A stretch of DNA of 64,000 nucleotides from Melghirimyces thermohalophilus (GCF_900102685.1 NZ_FMZA01000014.1:31526-95525), one strand, 5' to 3'. Positions 34,230-43,404 are shown, counted from the first letter of the stretch. The notes: generated by a model from the sequence alone, not told the origin. Program-made: numbers and translations.

Positions 34230-35246
34230 CTAACTCTCACCACATGCTGAAACTTGCACCCCTCGCAACTCCAGAGGAATCCAGATCTGTTCCCCGTTAC
34301 AAGGTTGGTCCAACTGCCGGATCAACAGATCCGCCGCTTCCACGCCTAGCCGCTCTTTGGGAAGGCCGATGCTGCCTAAAGTTCCCGATAGGGTGTCGGC
34401 AAACAGCCGATGCATCTCCCCGTTATCGTCGAAAGCGATGAGGGAAAGGGAAGGATCCCAGTCGGACCCGCCGGCCTGCAACGCCCAAAAACCCCCGAAA
34501 GTGGCATTGGTATTTCCGAAAAGGATAGCGCTCGGCTGAGCGGAGAGCACCCCCTTCACCGCCTGCAATCCATCCTGTTGGGTTTCCACATCCAGGCGGG
34601 CCAGGGAAGGAGGCGCAGGGATCCCGGCCTCCCTGTGTGCATGGAGGTATCCGAGATACTTGTCCCGGTCAGCGGGAAATCCCGCTGCATTGGCCACAAA
34701 GGCAATGCGCCGATTCCCTGCCTCGATCAGGGAACGAGTCACCTGGGCAAAGGTTTCCCGGTAGTTCAAGGCGACACAGGGTATCGCCCCCTTCACGTCG
34801 GGACGGCCGATCACGGCGAAAGGGAAGCGAGCTTTTCTGAAGACTTCCACTTCCTCTTCTGGGATGTGGGCCCCTGCCAGCAGAACCCCCTGTGCCAACT
34901 GGGAACCGATCACGCGCCGGGACAAAGGGATGTCTCCCTTTTCTGAAAAAATCAATACATCATATCCTTTCTCAGCAACCCGGCGGCGAAACCCCTTTAA
35001 AATCTGATGGTAAAAGGCGGGGTGGGTGTTTTCCTCTCCGTAGACGGCGACCCCCAAAATCCGGGTTTTCCTCGATGCCAGGCTCTGGGCGATCGCGTGA
35101 GGCTCATACCGGAGATCGCGAATCACCCGGTTGATCTTTTCCCGGGTCTTTGGGGCGACATGGTCTTTATGATTGATGACGCGGGAGACGGTCATCGCCG
35201 ACACCCCAGCTCTTTTCGCCACCTCGTTCAAATTGATCCGTTTCAT
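34230..35246 (-). CDS. LacI-family transcriptional regulator
   Basis: This 338-residue regulator has the N-terminal LacI helix-turn-helix (MKRINLNEVAKRAGVSAMTV, then SRVINHKDHV) and a sugar-binding-like effector domain. The start at 35246 follows AAGGAGTGACC; the GTG at 35252 lies within that site. A perfect 14-bp palindrome in its own promoter and a near copy before the next gene indicate repression of itself and of the oxidoreductase/solute-binding-protein unit. The inducer is likely a sugar. Confidence 0.9.
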   Translation of the reverse strand: MKRINLNEVAKRAGVSAMTVSRVINHKDHVAPKTREKINRVIRDLRYEPHAIAQSLASRKTRILGVAVYGEENTHPAFYHQILKGFRRRVAEKGYDVLIFSEKGDIPLSRRVIGSQLAQGVLLAGAHIPEEEVEVFRKARFPFAVIGRPDVKGAIPCVALNYRETFAQVTRSLIEAGNRRIAFVANAAGFPADRDKYLGYLHAHREAGIPAPPSLARLDVETQQDGLQAVKGVLSAQPSAILFGNTNATFGGFWALQAGGSDWDPSLSLIAFDDNGEMHRLFADTLSGTLGSIGLPKERLGVEAADLLIRQLDQPCNGEQIWIPLELRGVQVSACGES

Positions 35247-35260
35247 GGTCACTCCTTGAT

Positions 35261-35274
35261 TGTTAGCGCTAACA
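35261..35274. promoter_or_regulatory. LacI-family autoregulatory operator
   Basis: TGTTAGCGCTAACA is a perfect 14-bp palindrome with a central CG, just upstream of the regulator ribosome binding site. Confidence 0.8.
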
Positions 35275-35322
35275 TAAAACCATTATAAGACTATTGACGG
35301 AAGATTTCAAACAATGGAACGA

Positions 35323-35358
35323 AAAGAAGAAACGAAGGCCGAAGAGCCTTCGTTTCTT
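35323..35358 (-). terminator. Intrinsic terminator of des
   Basis: GAAACGAAGGCTCTTC and its partner GGCCTTCGTTTC form a stem on the minus strand with TTCTTTTC after it. It starts 2 bp after the des stop. Confidence 0.75.
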
Positions 35359-35360
35359 CT

Positions 35361-36401
35361 TTATGATTCGTTCCCCTGCATGCGCTGATTGCGCCGATCC
35401 TCCAGGTAGCGCTTCACATACCGGAAGCTCATCAGTTTTTTACGATGCTCATCCCAGATGCGAAACTTAAGGGATTTGAGGGAGGAAAACAACTTGATCG
35501 GCTTGACGCTTTGGAATAGCTGATTCTCCTCATGGGCTCGGTTCAGGTAATAGTTGGGCACCCGAGGACTGAGATGGTGTATGTGGTGGAAGCCGATGTT
35601 ACCGGTAAACCATTGCAGCACCTTGGGCAATTTGTAAAAAGAGCTCCCCTTGAGGGCCGCATCCACATAACTCCACTTTTCATCCTTCTCATAATAGGCA
35701 CCCTCAAACTGGTGCTGCACATAGAAGAGCCAGACACCGGCCCAGCCGGAGATGAGAAAGATCGGTCCCTGAACCAGCAGGAACGCCTTCCAACCGATCG
35801 CCCAGCAGAGCATCCCAGCGATGGCGGCGATCCCAACGTTGGTGAGATACGTATTCATCCGCTCTTTTCTCCTGGCCCCCTTGCGGTTAAACCGGTAATC
35901 GATCAGAAAGATGTAGATCGGTCCCAGTCCGAACATGATCAAGGGATTGCGATAAAGACGGTAAGCCAGCCGCTTCCAACGGGGCAAAGCCAAGTATTCA
36001 TCGACGGTCAAGGTCCAAATATCCCCGGTGCCGTGCCGATCTAGGTTGCCGCTGGTGGCATGGTGTACCGAGTGATTGTGCCGCCATTGATGAAAGGGAC
36101 AACAGGTCATGATGCCTGTTATCGTTCCCAACACCTCATTCGTCTTGCGACTGGGAAAGAAGGAACCGTGACAGCAGTCATGGAAGATGATGAAAATCCG
36201 GACCAACAAACCGGCGGCCACGGCGGTCAGGGGCAGGGTCAGCCAGTAGGAGATGGACAAACTCCAATAAGCAGCGTACCAAAGCAGAAAGAAAGGAACA
36301 AAGGTATTGACGATCTGCCAGATACTTCGCAGCACATTTGGCTTAGCATACGGTGCGATCAGTTTTTGCCAGTTGATCCCTTTTTGATGGTTTATCGTCA
36401 A
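35361..36401 (-). CDS. des: Acyl-lipid desaturase, Bacillus Des type
   Basis: This membrane di-iron desaturase of about 346 residues has the three histidine boxes HDCCH, HNHSVHH and HHIHH. TGDIWTLTVDEYLA, LVQGPIFLISGWAGVWLFYV and SFYKLPKVLQWFTGNIG are nearly as in B. subtilis Des, which introduces a delta-5 double bond into phospholipid acyl chains upon cold shock. The frame opens at 36455, but alignment to Des and the GGGGAGAGAG upstream favour a TTG start at 36401. No DesKR two-component genes and no clear DesR box are seen nearby, so regulation is open. Confidence 0.9.
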   Translation of the reverse strand: MTINHQKGINWQKLIAPYAKPNVLRSIWQIVNTFVPFFLLWYAAYWSLSISYWLTLPLTAVAAGLLVRIFIIFHDCCHGSFFPSRKTNEVLGTITGIMTCCPFHQWRHNHSVHHATSGNLDRHGTGDIWTLTVDEYLALPRWKRLAYRLYRNPLIMFGLGPIYIFLIDYRFNRKGARRKERMNTYLTNVGIAAIAGMLCWAIGWKAFLLVQGPIFLISGWAGVWLFYVQHQFEGAYYEKDEKWSYVDAALKGSSFYKLPKVLQWFTGNIGFHHIHHLSPRVPNYYLNRAHEENQLFQSVKPIKLFSSLKSLKFRIWDEHRKKLMSFRYVKRYLEDRRNQRMQGNES

Positions 36402-36533
36402 AAAAACTCTCTCCCCATTATTAAAATCCGCGATTTCGATCTGGGCTTTTATCACTCTTTACACATTAACGTGAGCCGTGTCAAAAAACAATGGTAAAAA
36501 ACGACGACCATTTATGATTTTGGTGAAATGAAA

Positions 36534-36572
36534 CAAAACCCCTTCAGCTTGTGCCGCTGAAAGGAGTTTTTT
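36534..36572 (-). terminator. Intrinsic terminator of the Ldh2 gene
   Basis: CTCCTTTCAGC and GCTGAAGGGG form a stem on the minus strand, followed by TTTTG. Confidence 0.65.
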
Positions 36573-36578
36573 ATGTTT

Positions 36579-37649
36579 TCATTTGGTTCCGGCGGCATGA
36601 GATCGTTGTAAAAAATCATGCTCCACATCACAATGAGTGGCCAATCGCGCCAATTCTTCACAAAGCTCTTCCGAAATCGGAATGCCAGACTGTTTTCTTT
36701 CCATATAACGGTGGTAACGCCGTTCTCCGGGATAAAAAATTTCCGTTGCACCCTGGATCAAGGGAACCGATTTCATCTCTTCGATAAACTGGTCCATCCG
36801 CCGATCATATTCCTGACGGTCCATCAGATGCGCCACATGGATGAGGATAAAAAAGTGACCCACATTGGCCGATGAACCCCCTCCATCCATGCTTTGCACA
36901 TGGGAACCAAAGGCAGCTCCGCTTAACATTCCGGACAGGATTTCGATCGCCGTCGCTAGCGCGCTCCCCTTGGCACCACCGAAGGGAAGCACGGCTCCTT
37001 TGAGAGCGGCTTTTGGATCCGTGGTTCTCTCACCGCTCTCATCGATCGCCCAGCCGGAGGGAATCGGCAAACCCTTCTTGGCTGCCAGCATCACCTTTCC
37101 CCGGGCTACCACACTGGAAGACATATCGACAATCAAGGGCGGCCGTTTCTTCGTCGGGGGAAAGCCGAAAGCGATCGGATTGGTCCCCAGAAACGCCTTT
37201 CTCCCCCCTGCTGGCGGTATACCTGATGGAGAATTGGTCATAGCGATCATGACCATGCCTTCCTCCGCCGCCCTCTGACAATAATAGGAGGCGGCCCCGT
37301 TGTGATTGCTGTGGGAAACAGCGGACACAGACACCCCTGTCTGTCTGGCGGAAGTGATCGCCTCAGATACGGCTTGTCGGGAGACGACCTGACCTAAGCC
37401 GTTATCGCCATCCACCTGGATCACACCGCCTAATCGCCGCACCCGGATCCGGGGGACGGGATTGATCCTTTTTTCCTGGATCCCGCGGACATAGACCGGC
37501 AAGCGACAGATGCCGTGACTCTCGACCCCTTCCAGGTCGGCGCGGAGCAACGCATCCGATACTGTGGCCGCATCCCGTTTTGGAACCCCGACCCGGGTCA
37601 GAATCTTTATGGTCAGCCGGTAAAGTGGATCAAAGGAGATTCTCTCCAT
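36579..37649 (-). CDS. Ldh2-family (malate/L-lactate/sulfolactate-type) dehydrogenase
   Basis: This 356-residue NAD(P)-dependent dehydrogenase is of the Ldh2/YlbC type. The signatures VESHGICRLP (near residue 43), SHSNHNGAASYY (near residue 113) and NPIAFGFPP are present, with the catalytic His in SNHNG. Members oxidise 2-hydroxy acids such as malate, sulfolactate or ureidoglycolate. The ATG at 37649 overlaps the stop of the dehydrogenase remnant upstream (TGATG), showing that it belonged to the same operon. Together with TctABC upstream it likely processes an imported hydroxy acid. Confidence 0.87.
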   Translation of the reverse strand: MERISFDPLYRLTIKILTRVGVPKRDAATVSDALLRADLEGVESHGICRLPVYVRGIQEKRINPVPRIRVRRLGGVIQVDGDNGLGQVVSRQAVSEAITSARQTGVSVSAVSHSNHNGAASYYCQRAAEEGMVMIAMTNSPSGIPPAGGRKAFLGTNPIAFGFPPTKKRPPLIVDMSSSVVARGKVMLAAKKGLPIPSGWAIDESGERTTDPKAALKGAVLPFGGAKGSALATAIEILSGMLSGAAFGSHVQSMDGGGSSANVGHFFILIHVAHLMDRQEYDRRMDQFIEEMKSVPLIQGATEIFYPGERRYHRYMERKQSGIPISEELCEELARLATHCDVEHDFLQRSHAAGTK

Positions 37650-37830
37650 CACGTTTCCTCCTCATTCACAACTAACATCGACTTTTTTCCCTCCAGCACC
37701 TTCAGCACCTCTTCCGCCACCAAACACGCGATCCGGGCTTGCGATTCTTTCGTCAACCCGGCGATATGGGGCGAAAGAATCACGTTCTTCCGGTGGAGCA
37801 GGGGATGATCCGCAGGAATCGGTTCTGTTC
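37649..37830 (-). pseudogene. D-isomer 2-hydroxyacid dehydrogenase, C-terminal fragment
   Basis: The frame reads EPIPADHPLLHRKNVILSPH, then IAGLTKESQARIACLVAEE and VLKVLEGKK, exactly the C-terminal end of phosphoglycerate-dehydrogenase-type enzymes (HPL then PHIAG motif). Only about 60 of some 320 residues remain. It is joined at its upstream end to a GntR regulator fragment in another frame, so one deletion removed the regulator C-terminus and the dehydrogenase N-terminus. Confidence 0.72.
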
Positions 37831-38124
37831 TCGGCCCATCCGTTCCACATGATGCGGTTTACCGCGTTGCGCCGCCCAAACGGCCCCTTCGCTTTCCAAT
37901 ACCTTTCGGATTTCAAACAGATCCGTCAACGCCGCCCCCTGCAAAGATTCTTTGTCCCAGTTGGCGGAGGAGTGGACGGATACAAAGATCCCAACTCCGT
38001 GTTTCACCCGCAAAATCCCCCGCCCCGCCAGGGTTTTTACCGTATCGCGAACCACGGTACGGCTCACCCCAAACTCCCGTGCCAAATCGCGCTCTGTCGG
38101 CAGCCGATCCCCTTTGGCCTTCAT
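37831..38124 (-). pseudogene. FadR-type GntR regulator, N-terminal fragment
   Basis: The fragment KGDRLPTERDLAREFGVSRT, then VVRDTVKTLAGRGILRVKHG, is the winged helix-turn-helix of FadR-type GntR regulators, followed by the first ligand-domain helix (TDLFEIRKVLESEGAVWAAQ). After about 95 residues it runs into the out-of-frame dehydrogenase fragment. The usual first turn before PGDRLP is also missing. It cannot be a working regulator. It probably once controlled the dehydratase/dehydrogenase/TctABC locus. Confidence 0.72.
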
Positions 38125-38220
38125 TCAAGCGCTCGGATGGAACTTTGTCATGACAAATTCCCGATGGCCGAAGGCTTCCGTCGAGGTGAGGGGCCCGTTC
38201 ACCCTTCGGACAAAACAGCG

Positions 38221-38575
38221 CTACAGTTGATCCGCGGCGTCTGTCCGTGTGATTTCCCAGGATAATAACCTACTCATATCCACATCGATGTGTTCGTTCA
38301 TGCGGGCGACGGTATAGGGATTTCCCGACAACTTGATCACCGGCTCGATCGAATGACCGACGACGTTGCCCTGTCCGGTAGGGCATAAGTGGATCACCGC
38401 CCCCCTGCCGCCATCAGGGTGATAATTCTGCCGCCGCCGACGACGTGTCCATAAAATAGAAGCCATCCCTACCACCTCGCCGTAGATAGTGGGTATGCAC
38501 ATATTCCCCCGCTTGAAAACCCCGAGGCGCTACTCCGATCCGTACCCATACTCCATCGCTGCACATGACCTGACG
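38221..38575 (-). pseudogene. UxaA-family (altronate/galactarate) dehydratase remnants
   Basis: Two frames hold related pieces. Near 38575-38500, [20 protein letters not shown] then VHTHYL resembles the SAF domain of UxaA N-terminal subunits. At 38221-38440, [20 protein letters not shown] then [20 protein letters not shown] resembles the C-terminal part of the large UxaA/GarD domain (TGxG ... PVIKxSGNP ... MxxxxDxD). The middle is deleted. The locus therefore once handled sugar acids or similar hydroxy acids. Confidence 0.65.
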
Positions 38576-38579
38576 GGAA

Positions 38580-39008
38580 CTAAATACCGGGAAAGGGAAC
38601 CAGAAACACAAAACGGAAGAGGGCATAAAACAGGATACCCAGCAGGATCGAGCCGATGATAGCGCGGATTTTGTTGCGATCACAGAGGTACCAGGTCCCC
38701 ACTCCGGCAAAAAGGATGGTGGCGATCAAAAAGCCCAAGCCTGCTATCAAGACCGCATACAGAACGAGGATCAACAGAAAAGGGAGGATCCGTGAGGAGG
38801 CGAGCGGTGTTTCCCCTTTCTTTTTTTCCGGCGGACGAACAAGACTTTGGACCAGAAGGATTCCGCTCAGCACAAGCAAAATCACGGCCAACGTCCGGGG
38901 GAACACAGCACTCATTCGGTTCAATCCCTCCACCTGGATGAAAGCGATGACGGCGATCCCCAGAAAGAAAAGCGACACCCCGATCTCCCGATTCAGTCTG
39001 CGTCGCAT
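38580..39008 (-). CDS. tctB: Tripartite tricarboxylate transporter small subunit TctB
   Basis: This 142-residue protein has four membrane helices: IGVSLFFLGIAVIAFIQVEG, then AVILLVLSGILLVQSL, then LLILVLYAVLIAGLGFLI, then a last hydrophobic segment ending FVFLVPFPGI. This is the TctB layout. The start at 39008 (MRRRLNRE) is preferred because AAGGAGGG lies upstream; it overlaps the tctA 3' end by 16 bp. TctB is the small membrane partner of TctA in sodium-driven carboxylate uptake. Downstream lie only decayed genes before the Ldh2 gene. Confidence 0.8.
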   Translation of the reverse strand: MRRRLNREIGVSLFFLGIAVIAFIQVEGLNRMSAVFPRTLAVILLVLSGILLVQSLVRPPEKKKGETPLASSRILPFLLILVLYAVLIAGLGFLIATILFAGVGTWYLCDRNKIRAIIGSILLGILFYALFRFVFLVPFPGI

Positions 39009-40519
39009 GTTTCCGCATCCCTCCTTCCCGCTTTCCAACCGGCCCGTGACGTTTGGATATAGACCGCCGATAGCAAAGAGATTAGCGAGAGGACGATCAA
39101 GACAAGGGTGATGGGACGGGTGAAGAAGATCTGCCACACACCCCCCTCCGCCTGACCTAGCAGCATGCTCTGCGCCAATCCCGTCTCCGCGATCGGTCCC
39201 AAAATGATACCCAAAACGATCGGCCCCGGTTCAAATCCCACCTTTTTCAAAAAATAGCCGGCGATCCCGAAGCCCAACATCATACATACATCCAGATAGC
39301 TGTTCCGAATCGCGAAGGAGCCGATCACCGTCAACATCACGATCATGGGAAGCAGCACATCAGCGGGCAGATCGATCATGCGGGCCACATAGCGGGCACC
39401 GTAAAACGCCATCACAAACATGACGAAATTGGCGATGATGAAGGCAATAATAAAGGTATAAACCAAATCCGGATAACGGGTGTAGAGATCGGGACCGGGG
39501 GTGATGCCTTGAATCAGCAGCGCCCCCATCAACACCGCCGCAGGCGCCGCTCCCGGAATGCCCAGGGAGAGCAAGGGAACCAGAGAGCCTCCCACTTCCG
39601 CGTTGTTGCTCGCCTCCGACGCCACCACCCCTTCCATTCTTCCTTTCCCGTAATCCTTGTGCTTCTTATCGAAGCGAACCGCCAGATCATAGGAGAGCAG
39701 ACTGGCGATATTGCCCCCAGCACCGGGAATGATGCCGGTGATGATCCCGACGATGGAGGAGCGAAGCAGGAGAAGCGGCTGTCTAACCAATTTTTTGATT
39801 ACACCGCCTGCCACTCCCTTCTCCCGTTTCAAGGCGAGGCCCTGTTTGGCCACTCGCTTTCGATCCACCATCGCCAACACTTCTGGAATACAAAAAAGGC
39901 CGATCAACATCACGACCAAATCAAGGCCGCCCTGAAGCGGGGAAAAACCGAAGGTAAAGCGCGACTCTCCGCCGATGGGGGCAATGCCCACCGTACTGAG
40001 CATGAGGCCCAAGCATCCCCCGATCATCCCTTTCAAAAGGGAACCGGCAGACAAGGTGGCGATAATCGTCAGCCCGAAAATCGCTACCCAGAAAAACTCC
40101 GGCGGACCGAACTGAAGGGCCAAATCCGCCAACGCCGGAGAAAGAAACAGGAGGGTCAATCCCCCGAGTACTCCGCCGATCCCGGAACTGAAGGCAGCCG
40201 TCACCAAGGCCTGCTCTGGTTTCCCCTGCCGGGTCATCGGGTATCCGTCAAAGGTGGTGGCGATGGAAGAGGGTGTTCCAGGGGTATTGATCAGGATGGC
40301 GGAGATCGATCCTCCGTAAATCGCACCGATATAGATGCCGCCCAGCATGATCAGAGCCGGTTCAGGCGACATGGAAAAGGTAAAAGGGAGCATCAGCGCC
40401 AGAGCCATCGTCGCCGTCAGGCCCGGCAGCGCACCGACCACAATGCCGCCGGCAACCCCGCCGACTAAAAACAATGCGTTCACCGGATCCATCAATGCGG
40501 ATAGGACCGTCTCCCACAT
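38993..40519 (-). CDS. tctA: Tripartite tricarboxylate transporter large permease TctA
   Basis: This 508-residue permease has about 12 membrane helices. The duplicated TctA signatures GALPGLTATMALALMLPFTF (from residue 29) and GIIPGAGGNIASLLSYDLA are present, together with NTPGTPSSIATTFDGYPM. It moves di- or tricarboxylates or related acids delivered by TctC. It lies between tctC (13 bp upstream) and tctB (overlap). ATG at 40519 with GAGGCGA upstream. Substrate unknown; the dehydratase and hydroxyacid dehydrogenase remnants nearby suggest hydroxy or sugar acids. Confidence 0.92.
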   Translation of the reverse strand: MWETVLSALMDPVNALFLVGGVAGGIVVGALPGLTATMALALMLPFTFSMSPEPALIMLGGIYIGAIYGGSISAILINTPGTPSSIATTFDGYPMTRQGKPEQALVTAAFSSGIGGVLGGLTLLFLSPALADLALQFGPPEFFWVAIFGLTIIATLSAGSLLKGMIGGCLGLMLSTVGIAPIGGESRFTFGFSPLQGGLDLVVMLIGLFCIPEVLAMVDRKRVAKQGLALKREKGVAGGVIKKLVRQPLLLLRSSIVGIITGIIPGAGGNIASLLSYDLAVRFDKKHKDYGKGRMEGVVASEASNNAEVGGSLVPLLSLGIPGAAPAAVLMGALLIQGITPGPDLYTRYPDLVYTFIIAFIIANFVMFVMAFYGARYVARMIDLPADVLLPMIVMLTVIGSFAIRNSYLDVCMMLGFGIAGYFLKKVGFEPGPIVLGIILGPIAETGLAQSMLLGQAEGGVWQIFFTRPITLVLIVLSLISLLSAVYIQTSRAGWKAGRRDAETCDAD

Positions 40520-40531
40520 CGTTGCCTCGCC

Positions 40532-41503
40532 TCACTTCAATTCCTGCAATACAGGTTCCAACTCTTTTTTCCGTTGCTCAATATACTGCTCACTCTCCTT
40601 CGCCCCCATCTCTAAGGGAAGAAACCCTTCCTTTTTCATCTGCTGCTGAATCTTTTGATCCTTCGCGATTTGGAGAAATGCCTGTTCCAGCCTTTCGACA
40701 ACCGCCTCTGGCGTCCCCTTCGGCACGCCTACTCCTCGATCGATGGTGGGATTCATGGCATAGCCCAATTCCTTAAAGGTAGGTGTATCCGGAAAGAAAC
40801 CCAGCTTCTTCTCGCCGCCGATCGCCAGGATGTTCAGTCGGTCTTTGTACTTCAACAGGTCGCTGGAGTTGGCCAGAATCGCATCGGTATTGCCGCCTAA
40901 AAAGGCTTGCACCTGGGTGGCGGCACCGGTAAAGGGCACATACTTCAACTTCATTTCCGCCTGCTGTTCCAGTTGTTGAAGAGCGAGGTGGTGACCGGAA
41001 AAAGTACCGGAACCCGCCACTGTGACCTTTCCGGGATCTTCCTTGGACTTCTGGACGAAATCCTTCATCGATCGGATGCCGCTTTCCTTTTTCACCGCCA
41101 AGCCAATCGGTGTCGACTGGAAAAGGGCAACAGGCTGAATCTGATCGGTCTTGTATCCCGTATCCTCGTTGGACATGGGCTGCAGGATGATATGAGGAAT
41201 ATTGATCCCGGCCATATAATAGCCATCCGGTTTCTTATTCACCATCTCCGTCCAGCCTACCGATCCGCCCCCGCCCGGCTTGTAAGTGATCACCACGGGC
41301 TGGCCCAGTTCCTTTTCCAAATGCTTGTGCTGCCGTCTCGCTTCGATGTCTGATTGTCCCCCGGCTTCAAAGGGGATCATGTAGGTGAGTTGTCGGTTGG
41401 GAAAATCGGCATCCCCTGTTGAGGAGGAAGCTTTGCATCCTGCGAGGACGGATGCGGCCAGCAAAAAGAGGGATAGCCACAGGATTCCTTTCCTTTTCAC
41501 CAA
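40532..41503 (-). CDS. tctC: Tripartite tricarboxylate transporter substrate-binding lipoprotein TctC
   Basis: This 323-residue extracytoplasmic lipoprotein has a signal ending in the lipobox VLAGC (residues 19-23). The mature protein has the TctC/Bug family pattern: YMIPFEAGGQSDIEARR, YKPGGGGSVGWTEM and VAGSGTFSGHHLALQQLEQQ. It captures the carboxylate substrate for TctAB. The frame starts with TTG at 41503, or GTG at 41500, behind AAGGAG. Its promoter must lie in 41504-41850. Confidence 0.9.
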   Translation of the reverse strand: MVKRKGILWLSLFLLAASVLAGCKASSSTGDADFPNRQLTYMIPFEAGGQSDIEARRQHKHLEKELGQPVVITYKPGGGGSVGWTEMVNKKPDGYYMAGINIPHIILQPMSNEDTGYKTDQIQPVALFQSTPIGLAVKKESGIRSMKDFVQKSKEDPGKVTVAGSGTFSGHHLALQQLEQQAEMKLKYVPFTGAATQVQAFLGGNTDAILANSSDLLKYKDRLNILAIGGEKKLGFFPDTPTFKELGYAMNPTIDRGVGVPKGTPEAVVERLEQAFLQIAKDQKIQQQMKKEGFLPLEMGAKESEQYIEQRKKELEPVLQELK

Positions 41504-41879
41504 TGACCAACTCCTTCATCCATATCGGCGACCCGTCCCAATCATGGATTGGCAATGGGATCTTCATCTGCAGAGGCCAAACACGTCACTAAATGAGCAT
41601 CGTGCCACTATTAACCCGACCATGCACGATCCACCACTCTCACAAGATTCCTCCTGTTTGTTTTTATTCTCAGCTCGTGGCAAACATGATTCCGGAATTG
41701 AAGAGGGAGATGGACTTGGATCTCTATTGACTGTGAAAACGAGAGCAGAGGCCACGCTTCAACTGATGCGGTTATGGATGGTAGGAAGGACAAAATATTA
41801 CGAGATCAGCCTGGACCATCACCAGGCGACCAACTGGCATCCCCCTGTATCAAACAAAACCCGCCAACCGGCGGGTTTC
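41504..41879. other. Intergenic region with a terminator that has no gene
   Basis: Holds the tctC promoter. A hairpin AACCCGCC/GGCGGGTT at 41857-41878 followed by TCCTCTTTT looks like an intrinsic terminator, but no intact gene on either strand ends there. It probably marks the deletion that removed the N-terminal part of the toxin gene starting immediately after. Confidence 0.45.
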
Positions 41880-42885
41880 CTCTTTTATATCTCCCTCTAT
41901 CAAGGGTCTATGGAATCGTCCTGGAGATTACCTACGAGAAACCATTGGTTGGGAAGATATCAAACATTCCTGGAACAAAGCCTTAGAAAATCCGGGCCAA
42001 TACTTGAAAGACTCCTGGGACAATACCGTTGAGGGCTGGAATCAGTTCTGGGATGAACCGGTTGTAAACACAGGCAAATTGATTTTCGACTGGGAGCAAT
42101 TCTCGGAATCCTGGAGCGGAAAAGACAAAAACGGCAAACAACAGCCCCTGCTCCATCGGATCTGGGGCATTGCCGAAAGCCTTCCCACCCCGGCAAAAGC
42201 GATTAAAGTCGGCAGCATCGCCAAGGGGATCTTCGTCCACGACGTTTGCGCGAAGAAAAAAGGCACTTCATGCGACCAGGCGAATAACAAACCGGATGGG
42301 AATCCCGATCAAGAGAAAAAAGCTCGCGACATCATCAACAAAGCAAATGACGAAGATCAACTGATCAACGACCTGATCGAGGAAAACCTGAGCGAATCCC
42401 AACTCTATCGATCCCTCCGGGAAAAGTATCCCGAAGAAAAAGCCCGAGCCATCACCCGAAACATCAAAAAAGGGAACGCCTTCAACAAGAAGATGGCTGT
42501 GAAGTATCCACATAATGAAATCTATATCGAGAAACCTTCCGCTAAAAGTGGTAAGGTAAGATTGGATTCCTATAATCCCAAAAAAGGGGAAATCGTCTCC
42601 CGTAAGTACACCCAACTCGCCAACATCAAATTTCAAACCGCTAAAAACTATATCAACGAACTGAAGAATAAGTATCCACCCGGTGCCAAAATTGCCGATG
42701 TCCCCTCCCAACGGAAAGGATCCGGACATCAAAATGACGGTTTGGCTGGACTAGATATAAATCCAGAGGGCGAAATGATTCTGGAGGTCCCAGTCCAGAA
42801 AAAGAAAGTTCCTCAAAACATCCTGGATTATGCGGATTCTCGAGACATCACCATTCGAGATGAAAAAGGGAATATCCTAAATTAA
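41880..42885 (+). pseudogene. Polymorphic toxin, N-terminally truncated, nuclease-type C-terminal domain
   Basis: One open frame runs from about 41880 to 42885 without a plausible start; a TTG at 42004 lacks a ribosome binding site. The first part (GLWNRPGDYLRETIGWEDIK, then NPGQYLKDSWDNTVEGW) resembles pre-toxin linkers of WXG/LXG toxins. The last 110 residues (KVRLDSYNPKKGEIVSRKYT, then YPPGAKIADVPSQRKGSGHQ, then EGEMILEVPVQ) match a widespread toxin tip in Bacillota polymorphic toxins, probably a nuclease. The secretion domain is absent, so it is a displaced tip or a dead gene. An immunity gene follows 15 bp later. Confidence 0.7.
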
Positions 42886-42900
42886 TTAACAGGGGTTGAG

Positions 42901-43392
42901 ATGATCATGATCGCGGAGTTTTACGAAAGTTGGAGAGGAATTAGAAAAAATGCGAGGGGTAAACTCTCACTCGATCAAGCGAAGCAATTTCATCAAAAAG
43001 AAAAACCTTACGTCGTCATCATTTCCAAAAACAAAGCCCCCGTTTATATTGTTAAAATCAATTTCAATTATGAAGGCTATTTTTGCAGTATTGCTTACCT
43101 TAATGAAAATTTGGATGCAAAAAAATCGGAATCCTATGTAGCTCAAGAACATCAATTGTTCCTGAAAAATGTCCAAAAAAAATACTATGACGGCAGAGAA
43201 ATCGATATGGTTACCTACCTCTACGAAACCGACGGCCGGTATCGGAAGAACTTCTTCATCGACGGTAGGGCAATGGAAGACGCCGAATACGGGAAATGTG
43301 ACGTCTCCAGCCACTTCCGCGAGATGATTCAGTTTGGAAACTACGACTCCATCCTTCCGGAAGAAGCCAAGCGGGGGTTACAGGAAGGTTAA
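42901..43392 (+). CDS. Probable immunity protein of the adjacent toxin
   Basis: This 163-residue acidic/basic mixed protein (MIMIAEFYESWRGIRKNARG, then PYVVIISKNKAPVYIVKIN) has no signal or membrane segment. It follows the toxin tip by 15 bp, the fixed place for immunity genes, and its start is repeated in degenerate form at 43647 after a second toxin tip. AGGGG stands 5 bases before the first ATG; a second ATG follows at 42907. It should neutralise the toxin domain by binding. AT-rich compared with the genes before it. Confidence 0.65.
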   Translation: MIMIAEFYESWRGIRKNARGKLSLDQAKQFHQKEKPYVVIISKNKAPVYIVKINFNYEGYFCSIAYLNENLDAKKSESYVAQEHQLFLKNVQKKYYDGREIDMVTYLYETDGRYRKNFFIDGRAMEDAEYGKCDVSSHFREMIQFGNYDSILPEEAKRGLQEG

Positions 43393-43404
43393 CCACAAGC
43401 TTAA

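Noticed and set aside
39509..40468. 319-codon frame opposite tctA
   Set aside because: Very rich in His, Arg and Gln, exactly antisense to the permease helices; an artefact of GC-rich membrane-protein coding.
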